This document shows positions 23,872 to 37,807 of a stretch of DNA of 64,000 nucleotides, one piece after another; within the stretch, counting starts at the first letter, position 1; each line of letters opens with the position of its first letter. The translations under genes and the position numbers were made by a program. The DNA is from Utricularia gibba. Taxonomy: Eukaryota > Streptophyta > Magnoliopsida > Lamiales > Lentibulariaceae. The notes below the pieces were generated by a model that was given only the letters and a program-made list of their open reading frames with translations, had not been told where the DNA came from and searched no databases. The DNA lies in contig NEEC01000014.1 in assembly GCA_002189035.1 (NCBI GenBank), forward strand, positions 2,110,501-2,174,500, read 5' to 3'.

Positions 23872-25133
23872 CAGCAAATAGGCGATTCTCTGCATTTGTT
23901 TGGTTAGTAAGAACCGACAGAAGACTTAAATGTCATCACATGAGGTTAGGTTCAGCTGATTGCGACAGAATGAGACTAACCAAATAAAGAAGATACACAG
24001 GGAAGGAATTACAAGAGTTTAGCTCCAACATTTTAGCTAATGGCCATGTCTATTGGTCTAATCAGGCCCCCACTGTTTTTTCTATTTTTTTTCTTTGCAG
24101 GGAGGGCAAAGGATAAAGCTGAGGTAGGGAGCCCCAAAAGGGAAATAACCCCACCACTAAGCTTTATGGCGTTTGCATCCACCTCATGCTTAGAGTTACC
24201 AATGTATCTCACTGGAGTAAACTCGGATGTTGACCCAGAGCTTCTGTACATCAACTGCCATAAAAGATTCCCCCGAACCAGTAACTAGCAACTCATATCC
24301 TCTTCCAGAACTCGCCTTCAGCTCTGTAAGATGGGATCAAGTTGAAGTCTTGCAGATGAATTGAGAAAGCAAGTATACATGCATACAGATGTAGGTGGTA
24401 GTTGAAAAGCATGTCATTTGATGCTTAGAGACACAGGCTGTTGAGTTTGAAGTATGAATCCCGTTGGTGCAATGAAGGAAGAAATATTTTTATGCACAGT
24501 CACAAGGTTCCAGCACAATACTACCAACAAATCAGTGACATCACAACGTATTGTAAAAGATTCCAAACACAGTATTTGCTTTCTATTCACCAACTCCAGC
24601 AAAATGCAATTAATTTTGAGGAGGAAAGATGATAAATTTGCATGTGCACCACCTACAAAGTTTTGATATAAAGATCAGATTATTAAGGCTGAAAATGAAA
24701 TCCCAACTAATACTTGTGTCAACTGCCACATGTAGCCACCAACAAAGCCCTCATCATTGGCAACAAAAACTATGCTTTATTCCCTAACAACTATCTGATT
24801 ATCATTCCACATTCCTCAAATAGCATTTATAGAAAGATCCATAGGCCCGGGGTGTTAGAAACATTTTTTGACACAAATGTGGAGAACCCATATAGCTAAA
24901 ATGTGAAAATTCCAGTTCCTATGGATCGATGGGGTATGTTTGAAACCCAAACTTATACAAAAAAGTTGCAATGCAAACACGACCAACGACAAGATCCTAC
25001 TCTCTTTCTCAAGTCCAGACGACCAGCAAGAAGATAATTAATATCTGGGTAAACATTAAAAATTTGCAATGCAATCCAGTCTGGCGGAGAAGCGCAATGA
25101 ACCGTAAGAGCGGTGGGAATTAAAGACATACCT
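23872..25133. other. Intergenic or 3' region of the unrecognised gene
   Basis: No independent gene is recognised. A minus-strand open segment at 24323-24196, behind a good acceptor (tcttacag), reads ELKASSGRGYELLVTGSGES and onward to a stop. It could be an alternative last exon of the gene at 25134-27521, reached from exon 25174-25132 in a different frame, or it could be 3' UTR. Confidence 0.35.
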
Positions 25134-27521
25134 TTAGTTGGTGGGACAGTTGAGTCCCGCAAAAGCCTCTTGTGCTGCAGCTTAGTAAGTTTGTTTAATG
25201 TTAACTTATTTAAACTGTATCTACTGTAAAACTTTCTTGAGAATTCGCGAAGAAAAACACCTAACTTTCTGAGCATAAACTGGGCTTCTCTCACTACATT
25301 TATCAGGGAAATGTATGCTACCAATGATTGGTTTCCGTAAAATCAAAATGAAAAACCAGCTGTCTTTTGCAGCAAAAGATGGAAGCAACCTACTCAGAGA
25401 TACAGCGTACGATAATTGGCTCCATGCAAATTGCCTTCTCTCAAAGCTTCAGCTCCCATGAATCGTATAGCGTTCCTGCTGGATCGTAAATCTGCTTGGG
25501 CGAGCAGAAAAGAGTAGAAGAGACTCTTTTAGTGGTCTGATGAACGAGATAAGAAGCTGATTTCCCATTAGAAAAAACGAGCATACCTCCCACATAGGAA
25601 CTGGAAAAATGTGTTTTTTCTTCTCATTACCAGTGTCTCTCGAAGACCTTTCCAGCATGCGACTGTTATAAACAATAAACAAACAACGATTTTTGATTGG
25701 GAACAATGCAGCATCTAAATGATAAGATACCAATTGATAAACTCACTGTCCTGACCTCATCTTTCTCTATTGCAGCATCACCCTAAACCCATTGTTCGAA
25801 CACCCTTAGAAACATCGACTGAAAAAGCTAATTCAAATGAAAGTGGGATTATCATGTCAATCAGTAATTCCAAGATAAATATGAATGAAGCAAAGTACAT
25901 TTCTAAAAGTGAATGGAAGTAAATGGAGGTTGAATGACTTCGGTGAGCCTTAGAAAAGGACATAGCGCCCCACTTTTACCTCCGGCTTTGTTTACCATTG
26001 CCTCATAGAAGCTGTGTTGCTGCAATTGATGGAGAAAAACAATCACATTATAAACAGAGTTACTTAACTAATCACTATGCACATTGTTCCTAAAGGAGAA
26101 AATCAAAAATAAATTCTACACGAAGGCAAAAGGGTGGGACGTAGACAATCGGATTCACTTTAATAATATCAAATGAAAACTTGAATTTGAGTTGGAGGAA
26201 GTCCGTACTTCTTCAAATTCACATGCAATCCCAACATGGTGATGACTTCAGAGAAGTCCCTCCGATGGTCGATTATCAGGGAGTATAAAAGAACAAAACT
26301 ATCATTGCAACATAACGTATTGGTAATTGTTTCTTTGGATCTCTCGTTTCATTCTTTTTGTGTAACTAAATAGAATCAATTCTGGTATTTGAAGTGCATT
26401 TTCCATTGTTTATATGGTTGAGTCGAGTTTGCGTGACACATCCAACAAACTCATGCCACAAGCCTTGCAATCAAATAGTAAATGCAGAAGCATCAAATAT
26501 TCTCAGAAGCAGGGTATGCATATAAATTAAAAGTACATATGGATGGCAATTCACATGTTTGAATAATGATGAGTGTTCTAGCATGTCATACAGAGGGATA
26601 TACGAGATGCAGGAGCAAAGATGGGAGCGCTGAGCCTAACCATCAGTATGAATCTTCTCTGCACTTCGGGTCCTCAGGGTGCCGTTGAAATCAGCTGTAA
26701 CACCGGACAGTTGAGATAATCCTCCCCCGCCCATCTTCTTGTTGAAAAACAATCCACCAGGCAGAGGTGTAACACAGGACAGTTGAGTGCACTGTTTTCC
26801 TCGCCATCCTATCCGAGAATAAAAGAAGAGTGTCTGCCTTAACTTTCCACTTTTTCAATTTCTTCAACTGAAGCTCCTCTTCCCCGAAAATAGAAGTCCA
26901 GCGACGCTGCAAGGTAAAACAAAACAATCAAATTTGTTGCCAATATAAACCAAAAAACGCTCAATGTTGCCGCAATTGCAGGAGCTTTTTTTTCTCTTTC
27001 TCCTCAACCCTTGTAATAATATTCGCTCTCTGACAGAATAAAACCCTTGTGAGACTACGCGTATTGAAAAAGAAAAATTTGGGCAAACTGAGCCAGCAAA
27101 GGCAATAGCACATCATACCTTCTCAACGTATCTGGTCACCAACCCCACAGATTCCTTGTTGAAAGCGATCTATAACTAGCAAAGAACATCAATCAAAACA
27201 CCTGCCCGGTAATAAAAGAACTAGATTGCGGCATCAGTTCACCTAAAGGAACAGCAAATAACAGATTAACTAATTTCGTCAGTATCATACTCACCACAAG
27301 GAAAAGAGTTCGCAGGAATAATAGTTTTGAAAATGCATTCTCTAAATCCCTCGAACAGAGACGACAACTTCATAGAAAAAAAAAAATGATGGAATACCTT
27401 GGATGTGCTGGAGCCGAATTGAAGGAGAACAACTTGCCCTATTGACGATGCGATTTTGTTCTTGATTTCTTGAATTTTCCGCCACTGGATGCCCACGCAA
27501 TCGATCCCCCATGGCGGCCAT
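25134..27521 (-). CDS. Unrecognised multi-exon gene, model incomplete
   Basis: I do not recognise this family. Seven consecutive minus-strand exons keep phase: 26019-25980, 25766-25756 (an 11-bp micro-exon), 25662-25631, 25600-25587, 25491-25411, 25317-25261 and 25174-25134. They read QHSFYEAMVNKAG, EKDE, SHAGKVFERH, CSYVG, DLRSSRNAIRFMGAEALREG, YISLINVVREAQFMLRKL and QEAFAGLNCPTN-stop. Upstream exons 27521-27398, 27169-27119 and one from 27029 read KIQEIKNKIASSIGQVV, IAFNKESVGLVTRYVEK and RANIITRVEEKEKKKLLQL, a helical charged product. The link between the 27029 exon and 26019 is unresolved; an exon near 26905 is possible. The ATG frame at 27521 needs one G fewer in the run at 27506-27510 to reach the KIQEIK frame. 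It diverges from TPI across about 320 bp. Being a real gene is likely; the exact model is not. Confidence 0.4.
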
Positions 27522-27843
27522 GACTACACTTCGGATTTCCCGTTGATCGAAAAGAATGAGAAATCGATAGGGTTCCCAACAACCGAATTTGGGGAAGTTC
27601 AGTAATTTCATACGGTAATAATTAATATTAACCACAGTTTATTTTTCAATTATCATGTAGTAATTCAATTAAATTTCTTAAAAGATAGGGCGCGTGTCCT
27701 GGACGTTCCACTTTAGGGGACGTGGACACTGTTGGAGTTTAGCTGGATATGATATGTAACGCCACATAAATTAGCGCAATGCGCTCTGATCTCTGGATTT
27801 CCGATAGATCATCTTACTCCGGCACCGTAGAATTATCCCAGAC
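27522..27843. promoter_or_regulatory. Putative bidirectional promoter between the unrecognised gene and plastid TPI
   Basis: About 320 bp lie between the divergent start codons, so both genes' promoters and 5' UTRs must fit here. No TATA box is obvious on either side, which would suit housekeeping expression; that is inference. Confidence 0.4.
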
Positions 27844-29692
<1,849 letters not shown>

Positions 29693-30003
29693 TTTTTGTG
29701 TTCAATTCAAATGCTTCACAAAAAGTATAAATTACGACGAAGTTCTATGGTTCCTAGCGCATCATCTACGCACCATCCGGGTGGCAATTACTGCAATAAT
29801 GTGCAACTCCTGTGCGTAAATAAGGTTTCTTTATTATAGCACTCTGGCGGGTGCTTTTGTTTCTGGCTTCTGTTTCATTACATGTTGGTGAACAATGTTT
29901 CTATCCAGAGAAGACTTTGAGGTCCTATTGCTATCAACTACATTTCATGCTAACCAACTCTCCCTCAGCCGGGCGTCACCATGAACATGACAGCCGTCCG
30001 GAG
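29693..30003. other. Convergent 3' region after TPI
   Basis: TPI 3' UTR and the 3' side of the small membrane-protein frame. No other feature is seen. Confidence 0.5.
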
Positions 30004-30204
30004 CTACAGCAGCCTGATGGCAATCAGCAAGAGCAGTGGTGCAGCCATCAGCATCCACCCCATCCGCTCCTGCACGTCCTCCACGACATCGCCGAAAGAA
30101 ATGAACCACCGGAGACCCAGGAAGAGGAAGACCACTGCAAGGGCAAGCACCACTTGAAACGGAACGGGGCTGGTAGAGGAGTCACCTATTCCTCCATGAA
30201 CCAT
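30004..30204 (-). CDS. Small two-helix membrane protein, uncharacterised
   Basis: A single-exon frame of 66 residues. Two strongly hydrophobic segments (PVPFQVVLALAVVFLFLGL, about residues 13-32, and MGWMLMAAPLLLLIAIRLL, about 48-66) flank a short acidic loop (FGDVVEDVQER). The N terminus is short and polar (MVHGGIGDSS). I believe small plant proteins of this layout exist as uncharacterised transmembrane proteins, but I cannot name a family. The frame continues upstream of the ATG as KLRGGRSDHGKQPVR without another ATG, back to a stop. The plus-strand frame over the same DNA (29851-30246) is low-complexity and looks like its shadow. The gene would be tail-to-tail with TPI. Confidence 0.45.
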   Translation of the reverse strand: MVHGGIGDSSTSPVPFQVVLALAVVFLFLGLRWFISFGDVVEDVQERMGWMLMAAPLLLLIAIRLL

Positions 30205-31633
30205 CCTTACTGGTTGCTTTCCGTGATCACTTCTTCCTCCTCTTAGTTTTGCTCCCTCGTGGACCGGCGATGCCCGTGGCAGTTAAGTTAGATGACCTAA
30301 CCAACCAACAACGCGTGCACGCCTAGGGATTTCCTGCGGCTGATTTGGCAATGTACCGGTGCCGGTGGAAACTACTTTGGTGGATGCGTCCGTACTCTTG
30401 GCAAAGCACCGGAACCTCTCGTCCAGTTTTTAAATATATAATTGAAAAAACACAATCATGCTCTGAAATCTACTATAAACTATACATTAAAAATATCAGA
30501 AAAATAGATATAGTAAATATATGCATATTGACATTAAAATTTACTTCAAAAGCATATAAACCAATGTATTAGAATATAATACCATCTAAATTATATACAT
30601 ATAATTCTGTAATATAATTATTGCAGTTTATAGTCATGGATGTCCAAGTTTTGAAGGAAATGAGGAATTTTTTTTACCATTAATTAATATGATTTTATAA
30701 ATAGAAGAATAAAATATCGTGAACATATTTTTTAAAATTAAATATAATATTTCTCTTTAATTAAATTTCTAATTTAATAACGCTTTACTGACTTCCAAGT
30801 CGGAGGGAATTAGAAATAAGTTTTTTTTTTAAACTAGTAATGATACACATTGTAGAATGCATTTGAGGTTGTTTTAAGAATTTCCATAATGACACGTGTA
30901 ATTAGCAGGATTCTCGTGGTTACCGAAGAGGCCTGCTTCTGCCAACCGAACAAAATTGAAGTTCCCCGCGGAGCATTTGGTTTCCGCTGGCGAGCTCGTG
31001 TTCCAAGGCTCTTTCTCTCTGGCCTGCCTTTTCATTTGCCAGGTTCACTCTACTGGGACTCTACGCCAACGAATCTTTTACTCTTCCTATTCGCGCTTTA
31101 TCACGCTCACGCAGTGATCGAGGACCTCTTCTTCGTGAATCGAACGTTGCATGTCGTGGGAGCCAATCGGCTTCGGTATTCGAGATAGCCGGTGATTTCA
31201 ATCGTTTTGATGTGGATCATTCTGCATTCGGTCATCGGGCTGTTTTGGCGTTGAGTTTCTTTCGACTCTTTTGGGGGATTGGTCGTCGATCGGAGTAGAG
31301 TGTGATCATGTAAGTGTGCAGTATCGACCTGTTTCCTATCGTATGTGATTTGAGATGATTCTTGGATTTCAGTCATGTGTCAATATGTGGATTCTTGATT
31401 CTGCAAAATGCGTTTCATTCCGTATCTTGCTTGGGAACGAATTGCTTTCCTATTAGTCTATTTTGTCCCAATAATGATATCATTGCGCTTGTGCCTAATC
31501 TGTTGCAATAAAATTGAGATTTCTTCTTGTGGAATTTGTTTTGTTTACTTAGTTCTGAATTTGGAGATGTTTCAGATAGCGCAGTTTCTTGGTCAGTATT
31601 GTGCCGCCATTCTTGAGCTTAGTAGTCGGAAGA
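30205..31633. other. Intergenic region and invertase 5' UTR
   Basis: AT-rich with no gene from about 30420 to 30860. From about 30900 the sequence is GC-richer and likely holds the invertase promoter and a 5' UTR, possibly intron-containing (a gtaagt donor-like site at 31310). The 99-codon open frame at 30889-31188 has no domain and I do not call it. Confidence 0.45.
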
Positions 31634-33690
31634 ATGTTTACAGTCGCAGCAGATACGTCAGAGAATGGTTCTCCTACAAACGAAGAAGAATCCAAGAGAC
31701 TCGAAGAATTAGAGTTTGATTTCTCGAGGTTGCTCGAACGACCTAGACAATTGAACTTGGATAGGAAGATATCACTTGATGAAAGATCACTTTCTGACTT
31801 TCCAATGGGGTGTTCTCCATATCCACTATCTCGAGGAGATAACTTCAACCGAGACACTTTCGATGCAGTATTTTCTCCTAATAAACGCTCAGGAATGAAC
31901 ACTCCCATGTCACAGAATGGGATCAACGAGCCTAATCCCATGATTGCGGAGGGTTGGGATCAATTAAGGCGGTCATTGGTAAATTTCCGTGGCCAGCCAG
32001 TTGGAACAATTGCTGCATTAGACAGCGCAGAAGAAAAAGCCAACTATGATCAGGTGAATGAATTAAGGCTTGTTCGGGTGATACCTGAAATATCTTTTAG
32101 TTGAAAAAGTTAAATCATTTCAAAGTACATTTATTGGGAGCATTGATTTGCTAAGGTATTTTTCATTGTTTCTTCTCAAATTTTCCACTTAGGTCTTTGT
32201 TCGGGATTTTGTGCCAAGTGCTCTGGCATTTCTGATTAATGGAGAGCCTGAAGTTGTAAGGAATTTCCTCATCAAAACACTCCGCCTCCAGTCTTGGGAA
32301 AAGAAAGTTGATAGATTTCAGCTTGGGGAAGGTGTCATGCCTGCTAGCTTCAAAGTTTTACATGATGCAAGGAGGAATACTGATACATTGATGGCTGATT
32401 TTGGAGAGAGTGCAATTGGAAGGGTGGCTCCAGTCGACTCCGGATTTTGGTGGATTATACTTTTACGTGCATATACAAAGTCTACCAGGGACACTTCCTT
32501 GGCTGAGAAGCCCGAGTGCCAAAAGGGCATCAGATTGATACTTAGTTTATGCCTTGCTGAGGGTTATGATACCTTCCCGACTCTACTTTGTGCTGATGGC
32601 TGCTGTATGATCGATCGCAGAATGGTGAGGTTCATGCTTTGCTACTACATTAGGCTCTCATTGCTTGTCATTTTTCCCTGTTTACTTTTTTGCGATGCAA
32701 TTTATTCCATCCTAAATGTTGTTGCTGCATGACCAACACAGGGTGTGTATGGATACCCCATTGAGATACAAGCACTTTTCTTCATGGCTTTAAGGTGTGC
32801 ATTGCTTCTATTGAAACCCGATGGTCCTGGGAAGGAATTTATAGAGCGAATCATCGGACGTCTTCATGCTTTGAGCTATCATATGAGAAGCTATTTTTGG
32901 TTGGACAGGAAGCAGCTTAACGATATATACCGTTACAAGACTGAGGAGTATTCCCATACAGCAGTTAACAAGTTTAATGTCATGCCTGATTCTCTACCCG
33001 AGTGGATTTTTGACTTTATGCCTTTGAATGGTGGATACTTCATCGGAAATGTCGGGCCATCCAATATGGATTTCCGCTGGTTTTGCTTAGGAAATTGCAT
33101 TGCCATTCTTTCCTCCTTGGCTACAAGTGAGCAGGCTGCTGCTATAATGGATCTCATTGAGTCCCGTTGGGAAGAGCTGGTTGGAGATATGCCCCTCAAA
33201 GTTACTTATCCAGCCATCGAGAGCCATGAATGGAAAATTGTGACAGGATGCGATCCAAAGAACACAAGATGGAGCTACCACAATGGTGGATCATGGCCAG
33301 GTGGGTACTCATCTTCCTTTTTCACTCCAATCCTAAGCTCAGCATCCTATAACGTGAACACATTATGTGACCTGCGATCTGAAACTTTTTGCAGTGCTCT
33401 TATGGCTGCTCACAGCAGCGTGCATCAAGACTGGGCGTCCCCAGATCGCTAGGCGGGCCATCGAGCTTGCCGAAACACGACTGTCGAAAGATGGCTGGCC
33501 TGAATACTACGACGGAAAGAAAGGCCGGTACATCGGTAAGCAGGCACGGAAACTCCAAACATGGTCCATCTCCGGTTATCTAGTGGCGAAGATGATGCTC
33601 GAAGACCCTTCCCATCTGGGCATGATTTCAATCGAGGAAGACAGGCAAGTGAAGCCCGTGCTGAAGCGATCGTCCTCATGGACCTTCTGA
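31634..33690 (+). CDS. Cytosolic alkaline/neutral invertase (CINV type)
   Basis: Four exons (31634-32053, 32193-32624, 32742-33300, 33395-33690) give 568 residues. The enzyme (GH100) irreversibly hydrolyses sucrose to glucose and fructose in the cytosol. Residues 1-110 are the variable N terminus with the CINV hallmark [17 protein letters not shown] (RKRSFDERSMSEL in Arabidopsis CINV1), here preceded by an acidic extension. The (alpha/alpha)6 domain follows: [29 protein letters not shown] (catalytic Asp region), [50 protein letters not shown], then [20 protein letters not shown] (second catalytic acid region). The C-terminal [13 protein letters not shown] is the CINV tail. There is no transit peptide, so this is the cytosolic clade. 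I start at the first ATG (31634). Confidence 0.95.
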
Positions 33691-34941
33691 TCTTATGAGT
33701 ACCGAAGCTCTTGTCCCTCCATATTCTTTCAATCTCTCAAAGAACTGATGTAACTAGGGAAAGAAACTAAGGGGATAATTCTTCAGCATCTTGTCGTGCT
33801 TCTTTGCCTCTGGTTCATCCTACTAGGCTAATAAAAGTCCTAACTAATTGATTGAAATTAAATGAATACATGGTTTTGGATTGTCGGTTAACTGGTTTTA
33901 ATTCAGTTCCCATTTGGAACTCGAATTTTTATAGTAAATATTTCCTATTTTATTAATTATTCAAACTTTTCTAATGGGCTGAGCCCATGTGCAAGACGGC
34001 CAAGTATTTTATAATATTTATAGTAATTTTAAATAACTTGTAATTAATATTATATTAAATAAAACAACTTTTAAGATTTTAATCAGTTTTCATATTTTAA
34101 TAATAGATTAAATTATCATAAAATTTAATAAAAGGACATAAATATATTTTTAAGATGAAAATAAATATTTAATAACAATTCGAGATATTTAATAATTCAA
34201 ATGAATATCAACACTAAATGTATATTTAAAATATACAAAAATTAAATAACCCACTAGAAAAGGTTACACACACACCACACATCCAATCCAATGTTCTAAC
34301 GCGTCAGGAAAATGGCATCCCTTCCACTATTGCTTGCTATTCAGGTCTCCTTTTCTTTTAGAAAGTGCCGAAAGGTATCATCTAAAGCCCCAGGCCCATT
34401 TGGTACGAGCTCGACTGTGCTTTCGTCCACTTAGGTAATGAGCGGGACCACGCTGAAGAGGCTTCCAGGGAGGATACAGCTGGTGAACAGACCTTCAGAA
34501 CCCCGACCCGAATGGTAGATGAGTGCTGCAATTTTCAATGAAGTTGGTAGTCGCATTTGCATGCAGCATCGAAAACCTTGCTGCAAGTGCAGTAGAATTT
34601 GCTGACGTTTGATTCACCATATAAAGCGGATCCATTACGTTCTCTTGTTGCCATGAATCTTATTGCGTCCGTTTGTTCGCCACTTCGAAACCTGATTTTC
34701 ACTTTAATGGAGGAATGAAGGCATTTTTACAAGTGGGGTTGAGATTGACCCGGCAGGCGGGCAGTCTCTTCTCTGGCAAAACCATTAATTCCTCTTCCAT
34801 TTGCATGCATGCCCTTTACTCACACCGTTGATTCTTTGAATGTGCTGATGAGTTGGATTGATGGACTCTTCTTCCGGGCCCATCTATAAGTAGCCCCTCT
34901 GATCTCCCATCTCTTCAATTCATTTGATCCCGAAGTTATCA
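33691..34941. other. Intergenic region, AT-rich, with GASA promoter at its right end
   Basis: 33870-34260 is very AT-rich with no coding signal. A TATA-like tataag at 34885-34890 lies 52-57 bp before the snakin ATG. No repeat boundary was found. Confidence 0.5.
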
Positions 34942-35295
34942 ATGGCTGCTGTTTCAAGGTGTGTTATTGGTTCAGCCGTTCTCCTTATGGTGATTCTCTG
35001 TGCAGTTTGTGATGAGAATGTGCCACTGGGTAATAAATGTCAAACCTCTGTTTCTCTAATTTTCTTAGAATTTTGTGTTTTCTGAGTTATGCTGAATCAT
35101 GGTGTTGTTTCAGACTGTGGAGCTGCTTGCTCAACCAGATGCAGCTTAGCAGGGAGACCCAATCTCTGCAAAAGGGCATGTGGGACTTGCTGTGCAAAAT
35201 GCAACTGTGTACCGCCAGGCACCTATGGGAACTACGAAGCCTGCCCCTGCTACGCCAATCTCACTACCCATGGTGAGCAACGCAAATGCCCTTGA
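34942..35295 (+). CDS. Snakin/GASA (gibberellin-regulated) cysteine-rich peptide
   Basis: Two exons (34942-35029, 35114-35295) give 89 residues. A signal peptide (about 1-24, GSAVLLMVILCAVC) precedes a short acidic pro-segment and the ~60-residue GASA domain. All 12 conserved cysteines are present: DCGAACSTRCSLAGRPNLCK, then RACGTCCAKCNCVPPGTYGN, and a final YEACPCYANLTTHGEQRKCP. These secreted peptides act in gibberellin-linked growth or as antimicrobials. The intron falls just before the domain, as usual for the family. A TATA-like element at 34885-34890 supports this start. Confidence 0.95.
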
Positions 35296-35537
35296 ATCGA
35301 AAGCCATTTGGTGTGGCTTGTAAAGTTTTTCTCAGCTTCTTTGCTTTGGAACTGTAAGCAAAATCAATGTACTGTGTCTTCTAAAGAGATGAACAAGCAA
35401 TTGGAGAGCAAAACTGCCTATGAATCACTGTAGTGTGTGGTGAGAAGGAAGAAGCATATTACAGTGCAAGCCAACTAATTTATTCTGGTAGCTGTTACGT
35501 TTAAACACAGTAAAAGACAAGAACATTTTCAGACCTT

Positions 35538-36576
35538 CTAGGGGGGCGACTGCTGAAAGGCAGTGGAGGATGAAGAAGTGATTTGCTCATGCACCACGGA
35601 GTTTATAGAAACTGTAATGGCGTTGGCTTCAAGTTGCAGCATTATGCTTTCCAGTATTTCTACTAGGAGCTTCTTGAAATCCTCTTCACTTAGAGTCTCA
35701 CGATCCCCAGAAAGAAAAGCTTTCACAGTATCCTTCATAATTTTGTCCATCTGCAAAAACAACTCTTCCAGTGAAAAGTGCCACTCCCATTTTCAAGATT
35801 CACTGAGACTAATGGATCGTTGCATCCATATCCATAAGTAGTACCTGTGAGTCAAGGCCAAGAGGCGGTAAGCCGGCCGAAACAGCCAAGAATTCGAGAG
35901 CATCAGTGAAGTGTTCTTCTGATATTCTGCCATTTTCATCTCTTGGGACACTTTTGGAAGCAGAATACAGCATCTGGAATTCAGTGAAAACACAAGAGAA
36001 TCAAAGCCTGTAAGGGAGATTAAAAAATGATGGAAACTATGATGTATTCAAGGTCACAAGCCTTGTCCAACTCAAATTTGCTAGATAAGAATCTTTTAAT
36101 GCCACTCCCATCAAAGGTAGTATTGCTATGTGCAACAATAGCTGGTTGCTCCTTGAGGTGCTCAGCCACGCACTCCGCAGCTCTTTTGAATTCAGGCAAG
36201 AAGGTTTCTAGAGATACAGGTAGCAAAACAGCATCTCCGAGCCACACTAATGCCGGTTCAAAAATGCTACTCATGACCTTCAATGGAATATCAAACTCAG
36301 ATCTTTGTGCATCACCTTTCAGACTAAAAAAACAGGATGTAAAAACTATGATAAGGAGCTTGCCCATGGATCTTTTGCAGGGGGCATCCCCTGATCAACA
36401 GTGAGTTTTTCAAAAGCAGCAATGATGTAATCTTTGAGCGAACCACTGGATATCTCAATCTTGGACAAAATGATGGCAATATCTCGCTCATAAGACTGGC
36501 TGTTAACAAATGCGCGAAGATCCTCTCCATCAATACGAAGAATCACAATAGGATCACGTTTTAAGCCAGAAGCCAT
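35538..36576 (-). CDS. Plant EF-hand-like protein, uncharacterised; two GC-AG introns
   Basis: Four minus-strand exons (36576-36364, 36277-36062, 35973-35845, 35750-35538) give 256 residues in phase. It opens MASGLKRDPIVILRIDGEDL, continues with EQPAIVAHSNTTFDGSGIKR, and has two degenerate EF-hand-like helix-loop-helix stretches: RDENGRISEEHFTDALEFL (about residues 150-170) and SGDRETLSEEDFKKLLVEIL (about 200-220). The loops lack the full set of calcium ligands, so calcium binding is doubtful. The C terminus (NSVVHEQITSSSS) matches my memory of an angiosperm family of uncharacterised EF-hand proteins. Introns 1 and 2 need GC donors (TGG|GCAAGC at 36363 and AAG|GCTTGT at 36061); no GT donor keeps the frame. 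Intron 3 is ordinary. Confidence 0.82.
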
Positions 36577-37807
36577 GGCAAAGATGAATTTGGGAACAGC
36601 ACTTCAAATCTAGTGTTGCCTTGTGTTTTTCATCCAAAAATTCATGAACAACCTGGGCCACAAACTATCACAAGTAAATAACTCAATGGCCAATAGAAAC
36701 CCATACTGGTAAAGCAGAAATTACAGTTCAAGCTAAGAATCAACTCAACACTAAGATGACACAGGAAACCATTTAAAGGGCCAGCAAGAAAGCTTAATCA
36801 AATTGCTGCAATATAGGTGGAACATCAAAAGAGCCCTGGAACACAGTCCAAAGCAGCATTTATACAAACACGAAGCTCTATGATAAATAAAGCAACAACC
36901 TGAGTCAATGTCATATCCTAGCGTTGGATGAAAGTTTTCTCATTCTCAACCAAACCCATCATTTTTCAACCTCAAATCACAAAGTTTCAATCACTGCAAG
37001 TAGCAGCAATAAAGATTGCTCTTTTTTTCTCTCACGTGATTCTCGGCTTCTGGGTGCAACTATTTTCTTCCGTTTTTGCAGTGCCTATCAGATGGTTGAT
37101 CTCCCCATCACCACTCACTAGTTCCGGGTACTGCACTTTTTCGCAAATTATTCATTCGTAGTGTCGTATTCAAAGGAGCATCCTCGCGGCACGTGTAACG
37201 GTAGCCATAAAGTCAAATACATCTTATCAATTTCGACGGCTCTGATTTCATCAACGTGGCGTCCATTGAGCACCCGGGTCCCAGATCAAAGATTTTCTTG
37301 AAGAACAATCCAATAAATAGTTAATGCCACATGACGCCCAAAATCAGTCAAAAGCCCACAAGACGCCTACTTGAAGCCTTGTAGGTGACGGATTTTCTTC
37401 TTTTTTCTGCTTATTTAAAAATTAATTCTAGAAATTAAAATTATAATGATTATAATTTTGCAAAATTGGAATTCTAAAAAATGAATACAAAAAACTGTTA
37501 TGCGTCATACAGTTAATTCATTCAAATTTTACAATTTTTCTTAGAGATATAATTAGAATGATTTAGATAATTAATTTCGAATTCATATTAAATAAGATAA
37601 TTTGCGTTCCTAAATTGGGCTTTTACTGGAGTCTCTATTGTTTGGTCGAATGCCCAATTCGTTAATGGGCTGGGCTTGGGACTGACCTCACTGTTTTAAA
37701 AAGTGTCCCTACATTTGGTGCTCTGAAAAGCCCTAACGAGAAACACCTTCTCCCGCCGTCTAATTGCATCCGACGACTAACCGGGACCGTTGAGAGGCTT
37801 TGCCGTC
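36577..37807. other. Divergent intergenic region between EF-hand-like gene and PES
   Basis: It contains both genes' promoters and probably the EF-hand gene's 5' UTR (36577-37160). A G-box core (cacgtg) lies at 37190-37195. 37400-37600 is AT-rich. No open frame is convincing. Confidence 0.45.

Noticed and set aside
24325-25455. Repeat of gagctgaag at 25446-25454 and 24315-24323 as a transposon target duplication
   Set aside because: No terminal inverted repeats, and exon phases explain both sites better; a 9-bp match over 1.1 kb can arise by chance.
29851-30246. 131-codon plus-strand frame after TPI
   Set aside because: Low-complexity, His- and Glu-rich; antisense to the more plausible membrane-protein frame.
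30889-31188. 99-codon plus-strand frame before the invertase
   Set aside because: No domain or homology recognised; lies in the probable 5' UTR or promoter.
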